NCBI GenBank assembly: GCA_019347645.1
Contig: JAHWKZ010000018.1
Coordinates: 1 to 17,681 of the forward strand
Direction of reading: 5' to 3'
DNA: 17,681 nt
DNA from: Gemmatimonadota bacterium
GTDB lineage: Bacteria > Gemmatimonadota > Gemmatimonadetes > JACCXV01 > JAHWKZ01
Positions 7,882 through 16,129 of the stretch are shown here, piece after piece. The position numbers were made by a program, and so were the translations under genes. Each line of letters begins with the position of its first letter. The stretch's first letter is position 1. Under the pieces are notes generated by a model. That model was not told the origin of the DNA, made no database searches, and saw nothing but the letters and a program-made list of their open reading frames with translations.

Positions 7882-8592
7882 CTGCTCTACGACCGGATCG
7901 TCCTGAAGCTCTCGGGGGAGGCGCTGGCCGGGGAGCGAGGGTTCGGCATCGACCCGCCGGTGGTCGACCGGCTGACGGACGAGATCGTGGGGATCCACGC
8001 CACCGGGGTCGAGCTGGGACTGGTCGTGGGTGGAGGCAACATCGTGCGCGGCGCCTCCGCACAGGAGCGGGGGATGGATCGCGTCTCCAGCGACTACATG
8101 GGAATGCTGGCCACCGTCATCAACGCGATGGCGCTCCAGGACCTCCTCGAGCGCAAGGGTCTCGACACCCGCGTGCTGTCGGCGATCCGGATGGACGAGG
8201 TCGCCGAGCCGTACATCCGGCGTCGGGCGGTCCGGCACCTCGAGAAAGGCCGGGTGGCGATCTTCGCCGCTGGCACCGGCAACCCCTACTTCTCCACCGA
8301 CACGGCGGCGGTCCTCCGGGCGACCGAGATCGGCGCCGACGCCGTGCTGAAGGCCACCAACGTGGACGGCATCTACACCGCCGATCCGCGGATGGAGCCG
8401 GACGCCGAGTTCATCGAGAAGATCTCCTACCTCGACGTCCTCAAGCGCGATCTCCGCGTGATGGACGCCACGGCCATCTCCATGTGTCGCGAGAACGACT
8501 TGCCGATCGTGATCTTCAACATCCATCGGAAGGACGCCGTCAAGAGCATCCTGGCCGGTGAGCCCGTCGGCTCCACGGTCGTCGAAGGCTAG
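7882..8592 (+). CDS. pyrH: Uridylate kinase (UMP kinase)
   Basis: PyrH phosphorylates UMP to UDP and belongs to the amino-acid-kinase fold. Motifs seen are LKLSGEAL, the VGGGNIVRG loop, DYMGMLATVINAMALQDLLE, AGTGNPYFSTDTAAVLRA, and LKATNVDGIYTADPR. No ATG, GTG or TTG occurs in frame near the expected start. The conserved N-terminus (LYDRIVLKLSGE) begins at a CTG at 7882, one base after the tsf stop, giving 236 residues. The only conventional start is ATG 7795, which would overlap tsf by 86 nt and add a Ser/Arg-rich 29-residue extension that looks like frame shadow. I prefer CTG, with modest certainty. The gene lies in the usual tsf-pyrH-frr order. Confidence 0.93.
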   Translation: MLYDRIVLKLSGEALAGERGFGIDPPVVDRLTDEIVGIHATGVELGLVVGGGNIVRGASAQERGMDRVSSDYMGMLATVINAMALQDLLERKGLDTRVLSAIRMDEVAEPYIRRRAVRHLEKGRVAIFAAGTGNPYFSTDTAAVLRATEIGADAVLKATNVDGIYTADPRMEPDAEFIEKISYLDVLKRDLRVMDATAISMCRENDLPIVIFNIHRKDAVKSILAGEPVGSTVVEG

Positions 8593-8616
8593 AGGCCACG
8601 GGAGCGGGAGGACGCC

Positions 8617-9174
8617 ATGCAGGATCCGTTTCTGAAGGAAGTGGACGAGCACATGGACAAGTCGGTGGAGGCCGTTCGCAACGAGTTCTCCACCATCCGG
8701 ACGGGCAAGGCCGCGCCGGCGCTGCTCGACCTGGTCAAGGTCGAGGCGTACGGCTCGGTCATGCCGCTGAACCAGATGGCCACGGTCTCGGCGCCGGAGC
8801 CGCGACTCCTGGTCGTCCAGCCGTACGACCCCAGCCAGATCTCCGAGATCGAGAGGGCGATCCTGGCCAGCGACATCGGGCTCACCCCCTCCAACGACGG
8901 AAAGGTGATCCGCCTGCCGGTCCCCCCGCTGACCGAGGAGCGCAGGAAGGAGCTGGTCCGCATCCTGCACAAGGTCGCCGAGGAGGGTCGGGTGGCCGTG
9001 CGGAACATCCGTCACGACGCGAACAAGAAGATCCAGCAGCGGGAGAAGGACGGCGAGATCGGCCAGGACGAGATGCACCGCAGGCTGGACGAGGTACAGA
9101 AGGTCACCGACCGGCACATCAAGCAGATCGACGCAGCGCTCGAGCGCAAGGAGAAAGAGGTGATGGAGGTCTGA
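8617..9174 (+). CDS. frr: Ribosome recycling factor
   Basis: RRF works with EF-G to split post-termination ribosomes. The product has 185 residues, the usual length. It shows HMDKSVEAVRNEFSTIRTGKAAPALLD, the PLNQMATVSAPEPRLLVVQPYD segment, IRLPVPPLTEERRKELV, and the basic helix RVAVRNIRHDANKKI. GGGAGG five bases before the ATG is a strong ribosome site. The stop TGA shares its last base with the uppS ATG (TGATG), which implies coupled translation. Confidence 0.98.
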   Translation: MQDPFLKEVDEHMDKSVEAVRNEFSTIRTGKAAPALLDLVKVEAYGSVMPLNQMATVSAPEPRLLVVQPYDPSQISEIERAILASDIGLTPSNDGKVIRLPVPPLTEERRKELVRILHKVAEEGRVAVRNIRHDANKKIQQREKDGEIGQDEMHRRLDEVQKVTDRHIKQIDAALERKEKEVMEV

Positions 9175-9911
9175 TGGGGACCCGCGAGCGGGAGGTCCTC
9201 GCGCGGGGCGACATGCCGCGCCACGTGGCCGTCATCATGGACGGCAACGGGCGGTGGGCGAAGAGGCGGCACCGGCCGCGGATCTTCGGCCATCGGGAGG
9301 GGATGAAGTCGGTCCGGAGGGTGATCGAGGCCGCCGCCGACCTCGAGATCCCGTACCTCACCCTCTTCGCCTTCTCCCAGGAGAACTGGAAGCGGCCGCG
9401 CGCCGAGGTCGAGGCGCTGATGACGCTGCTGAAGCGCTACATCGATTCCGAGCGCGACGAGCTGGTCGAGAAGGGGATCCGGGTGAAGGCGATCGGCGAG
9501 CTCGACCGGCTGGAACCCGTGGCGGGGGACGCCCTCGATCGGCTGATCGAGGCCACCGCGGCCGGCGAGGCGCTGACCGTCACGCTGTGCCTCTCCTACG
9601 GCGGCCGGACCGAGATCGTCGAGGCGGCCCGGCGGGCGATGAAGGCGGCGCGAGCCGGGGAGATGGATCCCGAGGACCTCGACGAGGAGACCTTCGCCGG
9701 GCTCCTCTACACGGCGGACCTGCCCGACCCGGACCTGCTGATCCGCACCTCCGGTGAGCTCCGGGTCTCGAACTTCCTGCTGTGGCAGATCGCCTACACC
9801 GAGCTCTACGTCACCGACATCCTGTGGCCCGACTTCGATCGCCAGGCGCTCGTCGAGGCGATCGCGGCGTACCAGGAGCGCGAGCGGCGCTTCGGCACGG
9901 TCCACGCCTGA
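9174..9911 (+). CDS. uppS: Isoprenyl transferase (undecaprenyl diphosphate synthase)
   Basis: UppS is a cis-prenyltransferase that condenses farnesyl-PP with isopentenyl-PP to the C55 carrier for peptidoglycan and O-antigen. Diagnostic blocks are HVAVIMDGNGRWAKRR with the catalytic Asp at residue 23, the FGHREGMKSVR segment, FAFSQENWKRP, and DLLIRTSGELRVSNFLLWQIAYTE. The length of 245 residues matches the family. The start overlaps the frr stop by one base. It sits between frr and cdsA as in many bacteria, upstream of dxr, which supplies its isoprenoid precursors. Confidence 0.97.
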   Translation: MGTREREVLARGDMPRHVAVIMDGNGRWAKRRHRPRIFGHREGMKSVRRVIEAAADLEIPYLTLFAFSQENWKRPRAEVEALMTLLKRYIDSERDELVEKGIRVKAIGELDRLEPVAGDALDRLIEATAAGEALTVTLCLSYGGRTEIVEAARRAMKAARAGEMDPEDLDEETFAGLLYTADLPDPDLLIRTSGELRVSNFLLWQIAYTELYVTDILWPDFDRQALVEAIAAYQERERRFGTVHA

Positions 9912-9927
9912 TTCGGGGGGCCCAGCC

Positions 9928-10794
9928 ATGAGCGCCCCGGCGGCTCCGGCCCCGAGCACCGAGACCCGCACCCGGCTTCTCGCGGCCCTCGTCCTGATCC
10001 CCCTGTACGTGGCGGCGCTCGTGATCGGGCGTTGGGTGTTCCTCCTCGCGGTTCTGCTCCTGACCCTGGCCGGGACGCTGGAGCTCTACCGCATGATGGT
10101 GGACAAGCCGTACCGGCCGCGCGTCCTCGCGGGGCTGGGCCTGGCCCTCGCCTTTCCGCTGACGCTGTACCTCACGCACCAGTCGATCGCGATCGCGGCC
10201 CTGGTGGCCCTGGGCGTGGTCGGGGTGGGGCTCTCCCAGCTCCTCGACCCGGAGGGCGAGGAGGCGGTGGCGTCGGTGGGAGCGACTATCCTGGGAGCCG
10301 TCTACGTGGGGCTGCTCATGGCGTACCAGATCCTCGTCCGGGAGGTGCCGCGGGAGATCCCCGGCGCGCCGTACCTCTTCGGCGCGCTGCTGCTCGCCGT
10401 GCCGGTCCTGCTGACGTGGGTCAACGACACCGCCGCCTACTTCGTGGGCCACCGGTGGGGGCGGCGCAAGCTGATCCGGCGGGTGAGCCCCGGGAAATCG
10501 CTGGAGGGAGCCGTCGGCGCGCTGGCGGCGACGGTGCTGGCGGCGCTGGCGCTCCTCGCGCTGGTCAACGTGTGGGTGAGCCTCTTCGACCTCGTCGACG
10601 CGCTGACGATCGGGCTCCTGCTGGGCGTCGCCGCCCCCTGCGGCGACCTCGTGGAGTCCTCGTTCAAGCGCGACCTGGGGGTGAAGGACTCCTCCCGGCT
10701 GATCCCGGGGCACGGCGGGATCCTCGATCGATTCGACTCGCTGCTGGTCACCGTGCCCGTCTACTACCACTGGCTCGTCCTGGGGGTACTGTGA
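9928..10794 (+). CDS. cdsA: Phosphatidate cytidylyltransferase
   Basis: CdsA is an inner-membrane enzyme making CDP-diacylglycerol from phosphatidate and CTP for phospholipid synthesis. The 288-residue product has several hydrophobic spans, starting with LLAALVLIPLYVAALVIG after a short Pro/Ala-rich N-terminus. It also has the family signatures VNDTAAYFVGHRWGRRKL, SPGKSLEGAVG and GDLVESSFKRDLGVKDSS followed by IPGHGGILDRFDS. The ATG at 9928 follows uppS by 16 nt. An upstream in-frame extension inside uppS is a shadow. Its stop overlaps the dxr GTG by four bases. Confidence 0.97.
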   Translation: MSAPAAPAPSTETRTRLLAALVLIPLYVAALVIGRWVFLLAVLLLTLAGTLELYRMMVDKPYRPRVLAGLGLALAFPLTLYLTHQSIAIAALVALGVVGVGLSQLLDPEGEEAVASVGATILGAVYVGLLMAYQILVREVPREIPGAPYLFGALLLAVPVLLTWVNDTAAYFVGHRWGRRKLIRRVSPGKSLEGAVGALAATVLAALALLALVNVWVSLFDLVDALTIGLLLGVAAPCGDLVESSFKRDLGVKDSSRLIPGHGGILDRFDSLLVTVPVYYHWLVLGVL

Positions 10795-11993
10795 ACCTGG
10801 TGATCCTCGGCGCCACCGGCTCGATCGGGGGGAGCGCGCTCGACGTGGCCGCCTCGCTCGGCGAGCGGGTCCGGGTGGTGGGCCTGTCGTGCGGGGCGGA
10901 TTGGCGCGCGCTGGCCCGGCTGGTGGAGCGGTGGCGGCCCGAGGTGGTGGCGATCGCGGACCCCGAGGCCTGGCGCGAGGCGCGCGAGGAGGGAGCGTTC
11001 GCCGCCGGCCCCGAAATCCTGACCGGCGAGGAGGGCGTGTCGGCGCTCGCCGCCCTCTCCTCGGCGGACACGGTACTCAACGGGATCGTCGGTGCGGCCG
11101 GGCTCGTCCCCACGCTCACGGCGTTGCAGGCCGGCAAGCGGGTGGCGCTGGCGAACAAGGAGTCGCTGGTGGTGGGCGGGGCGCTGGTGACCGAGGCGGC
11201 AGGACACCCCGGGGCGGCGGTCCGGTTCGGGGACCCCGACGTCCGGCTCCTGCCGGTGGACAGCGAGCACAACGCGCTGTGGCAGCTCCTGGAGGGGCGG
11301 CGCGCCCGGGAGGTGCGGCGGGTGATCCTCACCGCCAGCGGAGGCCCCTTCCGGGAAACGTCCGCCGGGCGGCTGGGCGACGTCACCCCCGAGGAGGCGC
11401 TCGACCACCCGACCTGGTCGATGGGCCCGAAGATCACCATCGATTCGGCGACCCTGGCCAACAAGGCGCTGGAGGTGATCGAGGCCCACTGGCTGTTCGG
11501 GATCGGCTACGACGCGATCGACGTCGTCATCCACCCCCAGTCGATCGTCCACGGGATGGTGGAGACTGTGGACGGGACGCTCTTCGCCGAGCTCGGCGAG
11601 CCCGACATGTGGGACCCGATCCGCTCCGCCCTAACGTGGCCCGAGCGGGTGTCCCACGGCGAGCCGGTCGATCTGACCGGTCTCTCCGGTCTCACCTTCG
11701 AGAGGCCCGACCACGACCGTTTCCCGGCACTGGCGGTGGCCCGCGCCGCCGGCGAGGCGGGCGGCACGGCGCCGGCGGTGTTCAACGCCGCGAACGAGGT
11801 CGCCGTGGCGGCGTTCCTGGACGGCCGGATCGGCTTCCTCGATATTGCGGCGACCTGCGAGCGGGTCCTCGAGTCGCACGACGTGGGCCCCGCCGATTCC
11901 GTGGATACGCTCCTCACCGCCGACCGATGGGCCCGGGAGCGGGCCACCGCTACGGCCGGCCACGAATGGACCCCGAAGACTCCGGCAGGGTAG
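10791..11993 (+). CDS. dxr: 1-deoxy-D-xylulose-5-phosphate reductoisomerase
   Basis: Dxr converts DXP to MEP with NADPH, the first committed step of the MEP isoprenoid pathway. Seen in order are the NADPH loop GATGSIG (residues 7-13), the ANKES block (121-125), metal-binding DSE (157-159), LTASGGPF, HPTWSMGPKITIDSATLANKALE, HPQSIVHG and FNAANEVAV. The length is 400 residues, normal. The start is GTG within a GTGA overlap with cdsA. One oddity is LGEPDMWDP, where family members usually have PDMR: Trp replaces Arg at residue 274. It shares the operon with uppS, a downstream consumer of the pathway. Confidence 0.97.
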   Translation: MNLVILGATGSIGGSALDVAASLGERVRVVGLSCGADWRALARLVERWRPEVVAIADPEAWREAREEGAFAAGPEILTGEEGVSALAALSSADTVLNGIVGAAGLVPTLTALQAGKRVALANKESLVVGGALVTEAAGHPGAAVRFGDPDVRLLPVDSEHNALWQLLEGRRAREVRRVILTASGGPFRETSAGRLGDVTPEEALDHPTWSMGPKITIDSATLANKALEVIEAHWLFGIGYDAIDVVIHPQSIVHGMVETVDGTLFAELGEPDMWDPIRSALTWPERVSHGEPVDLTGLSGLTFERPDHDRFPALAVARAAGEAGGTAPAVFNAANEVAVAAFLDGRIGFLDIAATCERVLESHDVGPADSVDTLLTADRWARERATATAGHEWTPKTPAG

Positions 11994-12003
11994 GGGAACT
12001 TCC

Positions 12004-13380
12004 ATGCAGACGCTGCTCCTGACCGTCCTCGTTCTCGCCGTGCTCGTGTTCGTGCACGAGCTGGGTCACTTCGTGGCGGCGAAATGGGCCGGGATCGCGG
12101 TTCCCCGATTCTCGATCGGGCTCGGGCCGCGGGTGGTCGGGTTCCGCTTCGGAGAGACGGACTACTGCCTGTCGGCGATCCCCTTCGGCGGCTACGTCAA
12201 GATGGCCGGCATGGAGGGGGAGGAGGCGTTCGAGAGCCTCGAAGGGGGCCCCGAGCACGAGGACGACGAGGAGGCCGAGCTCGAGCGGGGGGTGCCGCCC
12301 GAGCGGCGGTTCGAGAGCAAGTCCCGGTGGTGGCGGCTGGCGGTCCTCTCGGCGGGCGTGGCGATGAACTTCGCCCTGGGGTGGGTGATCTACGTCGGCC
12401 TGGCGTGGAGCGAGGGGATCCCGACGATCGACGGGACGACGGTGGCCGGGGTCGACTCGGCGGCGCTCGCCGAGTACCCCGCGCTCCAGGCGCTCCCCTC
12501 GGGCGCCACGATCGTGGCGGTCGGCGGCGAGCCGGTCGAGAACTGGTACGAGTTGACCCAGGGGATCGCGGACGGGCAAGGCCCGCTGACGCTCGGGCTG
12601 GAGTCCGGGGAGACCGTGGAGGTCCCGGTCGCGGAGGACGAGCGGGGAGCGCTCGCGGTGTCGATCCAGCCGCTCGTGCCGCCACGGATCGCCGAGGTCG
12701 AGTCCGGCAGCCCGGCCGATCGGGCCGGGCTCCGCCCCGGCGACCGGATCGTCTCCGTCGACGGGGTCGAGATCGTGTCGTTCGGCGACATCTCCGGGAT
12801 CGTTCGCGAGCGGCCGAACCAGGTCGTCCCCGTCACGGTCGTCCGCTCGGCCGACGGCCAGGAGCGGACGGTCTCGCTGACGGTCCGGGTCGGGTCGCAG
12901 AAGGCGCCCCGGACGACCGACGGCAAGTTCGTCGACACCGGCTACCTGGGCGTCGGCACCGACATCGGACGGGTCGAGCTGAGCCCGGTGGGAGCGCTGG
13001 TGACCGGCACCCGCGCCTCGATCCGCGCCGGAACGCTGATCGTCGACGGGCTCTATCAACTGGTGACCGGTCGGGTGAGCATGCGCTCGCTCGGCGGACC
13101 GGTGGCGATCGGCCAGCTCACCGGCCACTTCGCGCGCCAGGGGGCGTCCTCGCTCTTCGCCTGGGTCGCGCTGTTCTCGATCAACCTCGCCATCCTCAAC
13201 CTCCTGCCGATCCCGGTGCTCGACGGCGGGCACATCTTCTTCCTCGGGATCGAGGCCGCCCGCGGCCGGCCCCTGTCCATGAAGCAGAAGATGCGCTGGT
13301 CGCAGGTGGGCCTCGCCTTCCTGGTGCTGCTGATGGCGTGGGCGTTCACCGCCGATATCCTGCGCCTCGTCGGGTTCTGA
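12004..13380 (+). CDS. rseP: RseP-type site-2 zinc metalloprotease
   Basis: RseP is an inner-membrane intramembrane protease that cleaves anti-sigma factors and signal-peptide remnants. The first membrane helix contains the zinc-binding HELGH (residues 18-22). A third ligand lies in NLLPIPVLDGGH (Asp407) in a C-terminal helix. Two PDZ domains lie between: a degenerate one at about 150-215 and a clear one at about 224-310 (ESGSPADRAGLRPGDRIVSVDGVEI). A cytoplasmic acidic insert (about residues 75-100, EHEDDEEAELE) precedes the PPERRFESKSRWWR segment. The usual AGPAMN motif reads AGVAMN here. The protein has 458 residues, close to E. coli RseP (450). It ends the conserved pyrH-to-rseP run. Confidence 0.96.
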   Translation: MQTLLLTVLVLAVLVFVHELGHFVAAKWAGIAVPRFSIGLGPRVVGFRFGETDYCLSAIPFGGYVKMAGMEGEEAFESLEGGPEHEDDEEAELERGVPPERRFESKSRWWRLAVLSAGVAMNFALGWVIYVGLAWSEGIPTIDGTTVAGVDSAALAEYPALQALPSGATIVAVGGEPVENWYELTQGIADGQGPLTLGLESGETVEVPVAEDERGALAVSIQPLVPPRIAEVESGSPADRAGLRPGDRIVSVDGVEIVSFGDISGIVRERPNQVVPVTVVRSADGQERTVSLTVRVGSQKAPRTTDGKFVDTGYLGVGTDIGRVELSPVGALVTGTRASIRAGTLIVDGLYQLVTGRVSMRSLGGPVAIGQLTGHFARQGASSLFAWVALFSINLAILNLLPIPVLDGGHIFFLGIEAARGRPLSMKQKMRWSQVGLAFLVLLMAWAFTADILRLVGF

Positions 13381-13401
13381 TCCGGCCGGAGGGAAAGCGC
13401 C

Positions 13402-13418
13402 CCGCCGGCCCCCGGCGG
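13402..13418. terminator. GC hairpin between rseP and the DUF2064 gene
   Basis: CCGCCGG (13402-13408), loop CCC, and CCGGCGG (13412-13418) form a perfect 7-bp stem in the 68-nt gap after rseP. No T-run follows. It may be a weak terminator or a processing signal marking the end of the housekeeping run. Confidence 0.35.
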
Positions 13419-13448
13419 CCGACCTCTCGGAGCGGACCACGGCCGACG

Positions 13449-14156
13449 GTGTGCGTCTTCGCCAAGGCGCCGGAGCCGGGTTCCGTGAAGACGCGGTTGA
13501 CGCCGGTGCTGCGCGCGGCCGAGGCGGCCGACCTCTACCGGGCGCTGTTGGTGGATACCGTGGAGGTGGCGGAATCGACCGGCGCGAACGTCGTGGTGGC
13601 GTTCACGCCGCACGGGGCGCGCGGTCCCCTCGAGCGCCTGCTGGGGCGCCATCGGCGCTACCTGCCGCAGGGGCCCGGCGACCTCGGCCAGCGGCTCGCC
13701 TACGCGTTCGAGCGGCTCTGTGACGGACCCCGGCCGACGCTGGTGGTGGGGAGCGACTGTCCCGGGCTCGGCCCCGATCGATTGCGGGAGGCGGCCGAGG
13801 CCCTGAAGAGCTCGGACATCGTCGTCGGCCCGGCGATCGACGGCGGCTACTACCTGCTCGGCCTCACCCGCCCCCGTCCCGAGGTCTTCGCGGGCGTTCC
13901 GTGGAGCACCGGGCGCGTCTTCGAGGCGACGATGGCGAGGATCGGAGAGGCGGGACTGCGGGCCCGAGTCCTGGCCGTCGAGCGGGACCTCGACACGCCG
14001 GAGGACCTGTTCGATCTCTACGCCGGTACGCGCACGGCCACGTGGGCCGAGGCGTATCCCCGGACCTGGAAGAAGATCCACGCCCTGCTGCCCCCCCGGC
14101 GGCTCTCGATGCTCGAGGAGGTGGTCGCCGAGCGGCGCGGAGACGGGCCGGGGTGA
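13449..14156 (+). CDS. DUF2064 family nucleotidyl/glycosyltransferase-like protein
   Basis: This is a GT-A-like fold protein of the TIGR04282/DUF2064 group (rSAM/selenodomain-associated transferase 1). The function is not established. It shows VCVFAKAPEPGSVKTRLTP at the start, LVVGSDCPGLGPDRL (a DxD-like metal or nucleotide site), and AIDGGYYLLGL, all family hallmarks. GTG at 13449 gives the normal N-terminus and 235 residues. A CTG at 13377 overlapping the rseP stop would add a Pro/Arg-rich stretch and seems unlikely. The ribosome site is poor. A GTGA overlap with the next gene suggests co-translation. No radical-SAM or selenoprotein partner is visible in this window. Confidence 0.85.
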   Translation: MCVFAKAPEPGSVKTRLTPVLRAAEAADLYRALLVDTVEVAESTGANVVVAFTPHGARGPLERLLGRHRRYLPQGPGDLGQRLAYAFERLCDGPRPTLVVGSDCPGLGPDRLREAAEALKSSDIVVGPAIDGGYYLLGLTRPRPEVFAGVPWSTGRVFEATMARIGEAGLRARVLAVERDLDTPEDLFDLYAGTRTATWAEAYPRTWKKIHALLPPRRLSMLEEVVAERRGDGPG

Positions 14157-15085
14157 TCGATCCCGACCCGCCGGGACCGGCCGGCGGCCCTTCCCCGGCG
14201 ATCCCGCCCCGTTGGGCGCTGACGGCGGGTGTGTTCGCGATCACCTGGGCGGCGATCCTGATCCGCTGGGCGGAGGCCCCCGCGCTCGCGATCGCATTCT
14301 GGCGGATGGCGCTGGCGCTGGCGATCCTGGCGGTCGCGGCGGCGGCGCTCCGGGTGCCGTTCTGGCGCTCGTGGCGCGGCGTCGACTGGTGGACGGGCGC
14401 GGGCGCGGCGCTCCTCCTCGCCCTCCACTTCGCGTTCTGGATCGCTTCGCTCGAATACACGACGGTCGCCTCGTCGGTCGTCCTGGTCAGCACGCAGCCG
14501 ATCTTCGTGGCGCTGCTCGGATGGGCGTTGCTGAAGGAGCGACCCGCGCCGGCGGCCTGGGTCGGGATCGTCCTCGCGCTGATCGGCTCGGCCGTCGTCG
14601 CCGGCGCCGACCTCGCGCTCGACCGGCGGGCGCTGACCGGCGACCTGCTGGCCCTCCTCGGCGCCGTCTGGATCTCCTTCTACTACGTCCTGGCCCGGTG
14701 GCTGAGGGCCACCAAGGACCTGCTGCCCTACGTGGTCGTGATCTACGGGGCCACGGCGGCGTGGCTCCTCCTCGGCGCGCTGCTCGCCGGCGTGCCGGTG
14801 GGCGGATTCGACGGCGCCACCTGGGTCGCGCTGCTGCTGCTGGCGGCCGGGCCCACGGTGCTCGGCCACTCGTCGATGAACTACGCGCTCCGCTACCTTC
14901 GCGCCTACGAAGTCAACGTGGCGATTCTCGGCGAGCCGGTCGGGGCGGCGCTGTGGGCGGCGCTGCTGCTGTCCGAGGCGCCCGGTCCGGGCACGTGGGT
15001 CGGCGGCGGGCTGATCCTGGCGGGGATCTTCCTGACCCTGCGGCGCCGGCGGGTGACCGACGAGGTCGCGGCGGCCAACCTCTGA
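14153..15085 (+). CDS. EamA/DMT-family membrane transporter
   Basis: A 310-residue protein with about ten hydrophobic spans arranged as two EamA repeats (residues ~20-150 and ~160-300), the drug/metabolite transporter architecture. Typical features are AAILIRWAEAPALAIAFWRM in repeat 1, TTVASSVVLVSTQPIFVALLGW, and the PTVLGHSSMNYALRYLRAYEVNVAILGEPV block of repeat 2. It ends in a basic cytoplasmic tail RRRRV. The substrate cannot be read from sequence; family members export amino acids, metabolites or nucleotide sugars. The GTG start sits in a GTGA overlap with the preceding transferase, and the next gene begins 9 nt after its stop. Confidence 0.92.
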   Translation: MIDPDPPGPAGGPSPAIPPRWALTAGVFAITWAAILIRWAEAPALAIAFWRMALALAILAVAAAALRVPFWRSWRGVDWWTGAGAALLLALHFAFWIASLEYTTVASSVVLVSTQPIFVALLGWALLKERPAPAAWVGIVLALIGSAVVAGADLALDRRALTGDLLALLGAVWISFYYVLARWLRATKDLLPYVVVIYGATAAWLLLGALLAGVPVGGFDGATWVALLLLAAGPTVLGHSSMNYALRYLRAYEVNVAILGEPVGAALWAALLLSEAPGPGTWVGGGLILAGIFLTLRRRRVTDEVAAANL

Positions 15086-15094
15086 GGAGGGGCG

Positions 15095-16129
15095 ATGGGG
15101 GAGAGCACCAACGGGCCGGAGGGGGTTCGTGCGTGGCGGGGCGGGGAGGTGGAGTCGCTCCACCGGGTGCACGCGGCGCTCGTCCGGGAGGGGAGGATGG
15201 TGGCCCGGCACGGCGATCCGTCGACCCGGGCCTATCTTCGCTCCTCGGCCAAGCCGATCCAGGCCCTGCCGCTCGTCGAGGAGGGCCTCGTCGAGCGGTA
15301 CGGCTTCACGCCCCAGGAAATCGCGGTCATGGCCGCCAGCCACAACGGCGAGACCTTCCACCTGGACGCCGTCCGCTCGATCCTGGAGAAGGCAGGGCTC
15401 GAGGAGGATCGACTCCGGTGCGGCCCGCACCCGCCGATGCACGAGCCCTCCGCCCGCGCGCTCCGCGACGCCGGTTGCGAGCCGGCCGCGATCCACAACA
15501 ACTGCTCGGGCAAGCACGCCGGGATGCTGGCGGTGTGCCGGGCGAAGGGGTGGCCCCTCGACTCGTACCGCGACGCCGACCACCCGCTCCAGGTCCGGAT
15601 CCGGGACACCGTGGCCGAGCTGGCCGGGGTCGATCCCGGCTCGATCGGGATCGGGGTCGACGGCTGCGGGGTGCCCTGCTTCGCGCTGCCGGTGACCGCG
15701 ATGGCCGCCGCCTTCGACGCCCTCGCCCGTCACGACGCGAGCCGCGCCGGCGAGCGCGGCCGCGCCGTCGGCGCGGTCCTCGACGCCATGGCGGCCCACG
15801 CCGAGTACGTCGCCGGCACGGGTCGGGCGTGCACGACGATCCTGGCGAAGGCGGGCCGGCGGGTGGTGGTGAAGACCGGCGCCGAGGGGGTCTTCGCGGC
15901 GGTCCTGCGGGCCGCGGGCGGAGCCGAGCCCGCCGGCCTCGCGCTCAAGGTCGCCGACGGGGCGCGCCGCGCGCAGGACGTCGCGATCGCCACCCTGCTG
16001 GCCGACCTGGGGATCCTCCAGGCGGGGGCCGACGAGGCGGTGGACGATCTGCTCCGACCGGCGGTCGAGAACCGGGCCGGGGAGGTGGTCGGACACCTGG
16101 ACGCCGATCTCCCGCTCCGGGCGCCGTGA
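15095..16129 (+). CDS. L-asparaginase II, Rhizobium etli type
   Basis: The enzyme hydrolyses asparagine to aspartate and ammonia. It belongs to the Asparaginase_II family (PF06089), unrelated to E. coli AnsA/AnsB. Active-site signatures are the SxxK motif at residues 50-53 (RSSAKPIQALPLVEEG) and CSGK at 137-140 (IHNNCSGKHAGML). These match the Ser48/Lys51 and Cys135/Lys138 spacing I recall for the R. etli enzyme. IGVDGCGVPCFALP also fits. The length of 344 residues is typical. There is no signal peptide, so it is cytoplasmic. A strong GAGGAGG (15084-15090) that overlaps the previous stop precedes the ATG. It overlaps the next gene by four bases. Confidence 0.92.
   Translation: MGESTNGPEGVRAWRGGEVESLHRVHAALVREGRMVARHGDPSTRAYLRSSAKPIQALPLVEEGLVERYGFTPQEIAVMAASHNGETFHLDAVRSILEKAGLEEDRLRCGPHPPMHEPSARALRDAGCEPAAIHNNCSGKHAGMLAVCRAKGWPLDSYRDADHPLQVRIRDTVAELAGVDPGSIGIGVDGCGVPCFALPVTAMAAAFDALARHDASRAGERGRAVGAVLDAMAAHAEYVAGTGRACTTILAKAGRRVVVKTGAEGVFAAVLRAAGGAEPAGLALKVADGARRAQDVAIATLLADLGILQAGADEAVDDLLRPAVENRAGEVVGHLDADLPLRAP

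Noticed and set aside
14018..16096. Long minus-strand frame opposite the transporter and asparaginase
   Set aside because: It has an Arg/Asp/Gln-rich shadow composition and is antisense to two well-supported genes.
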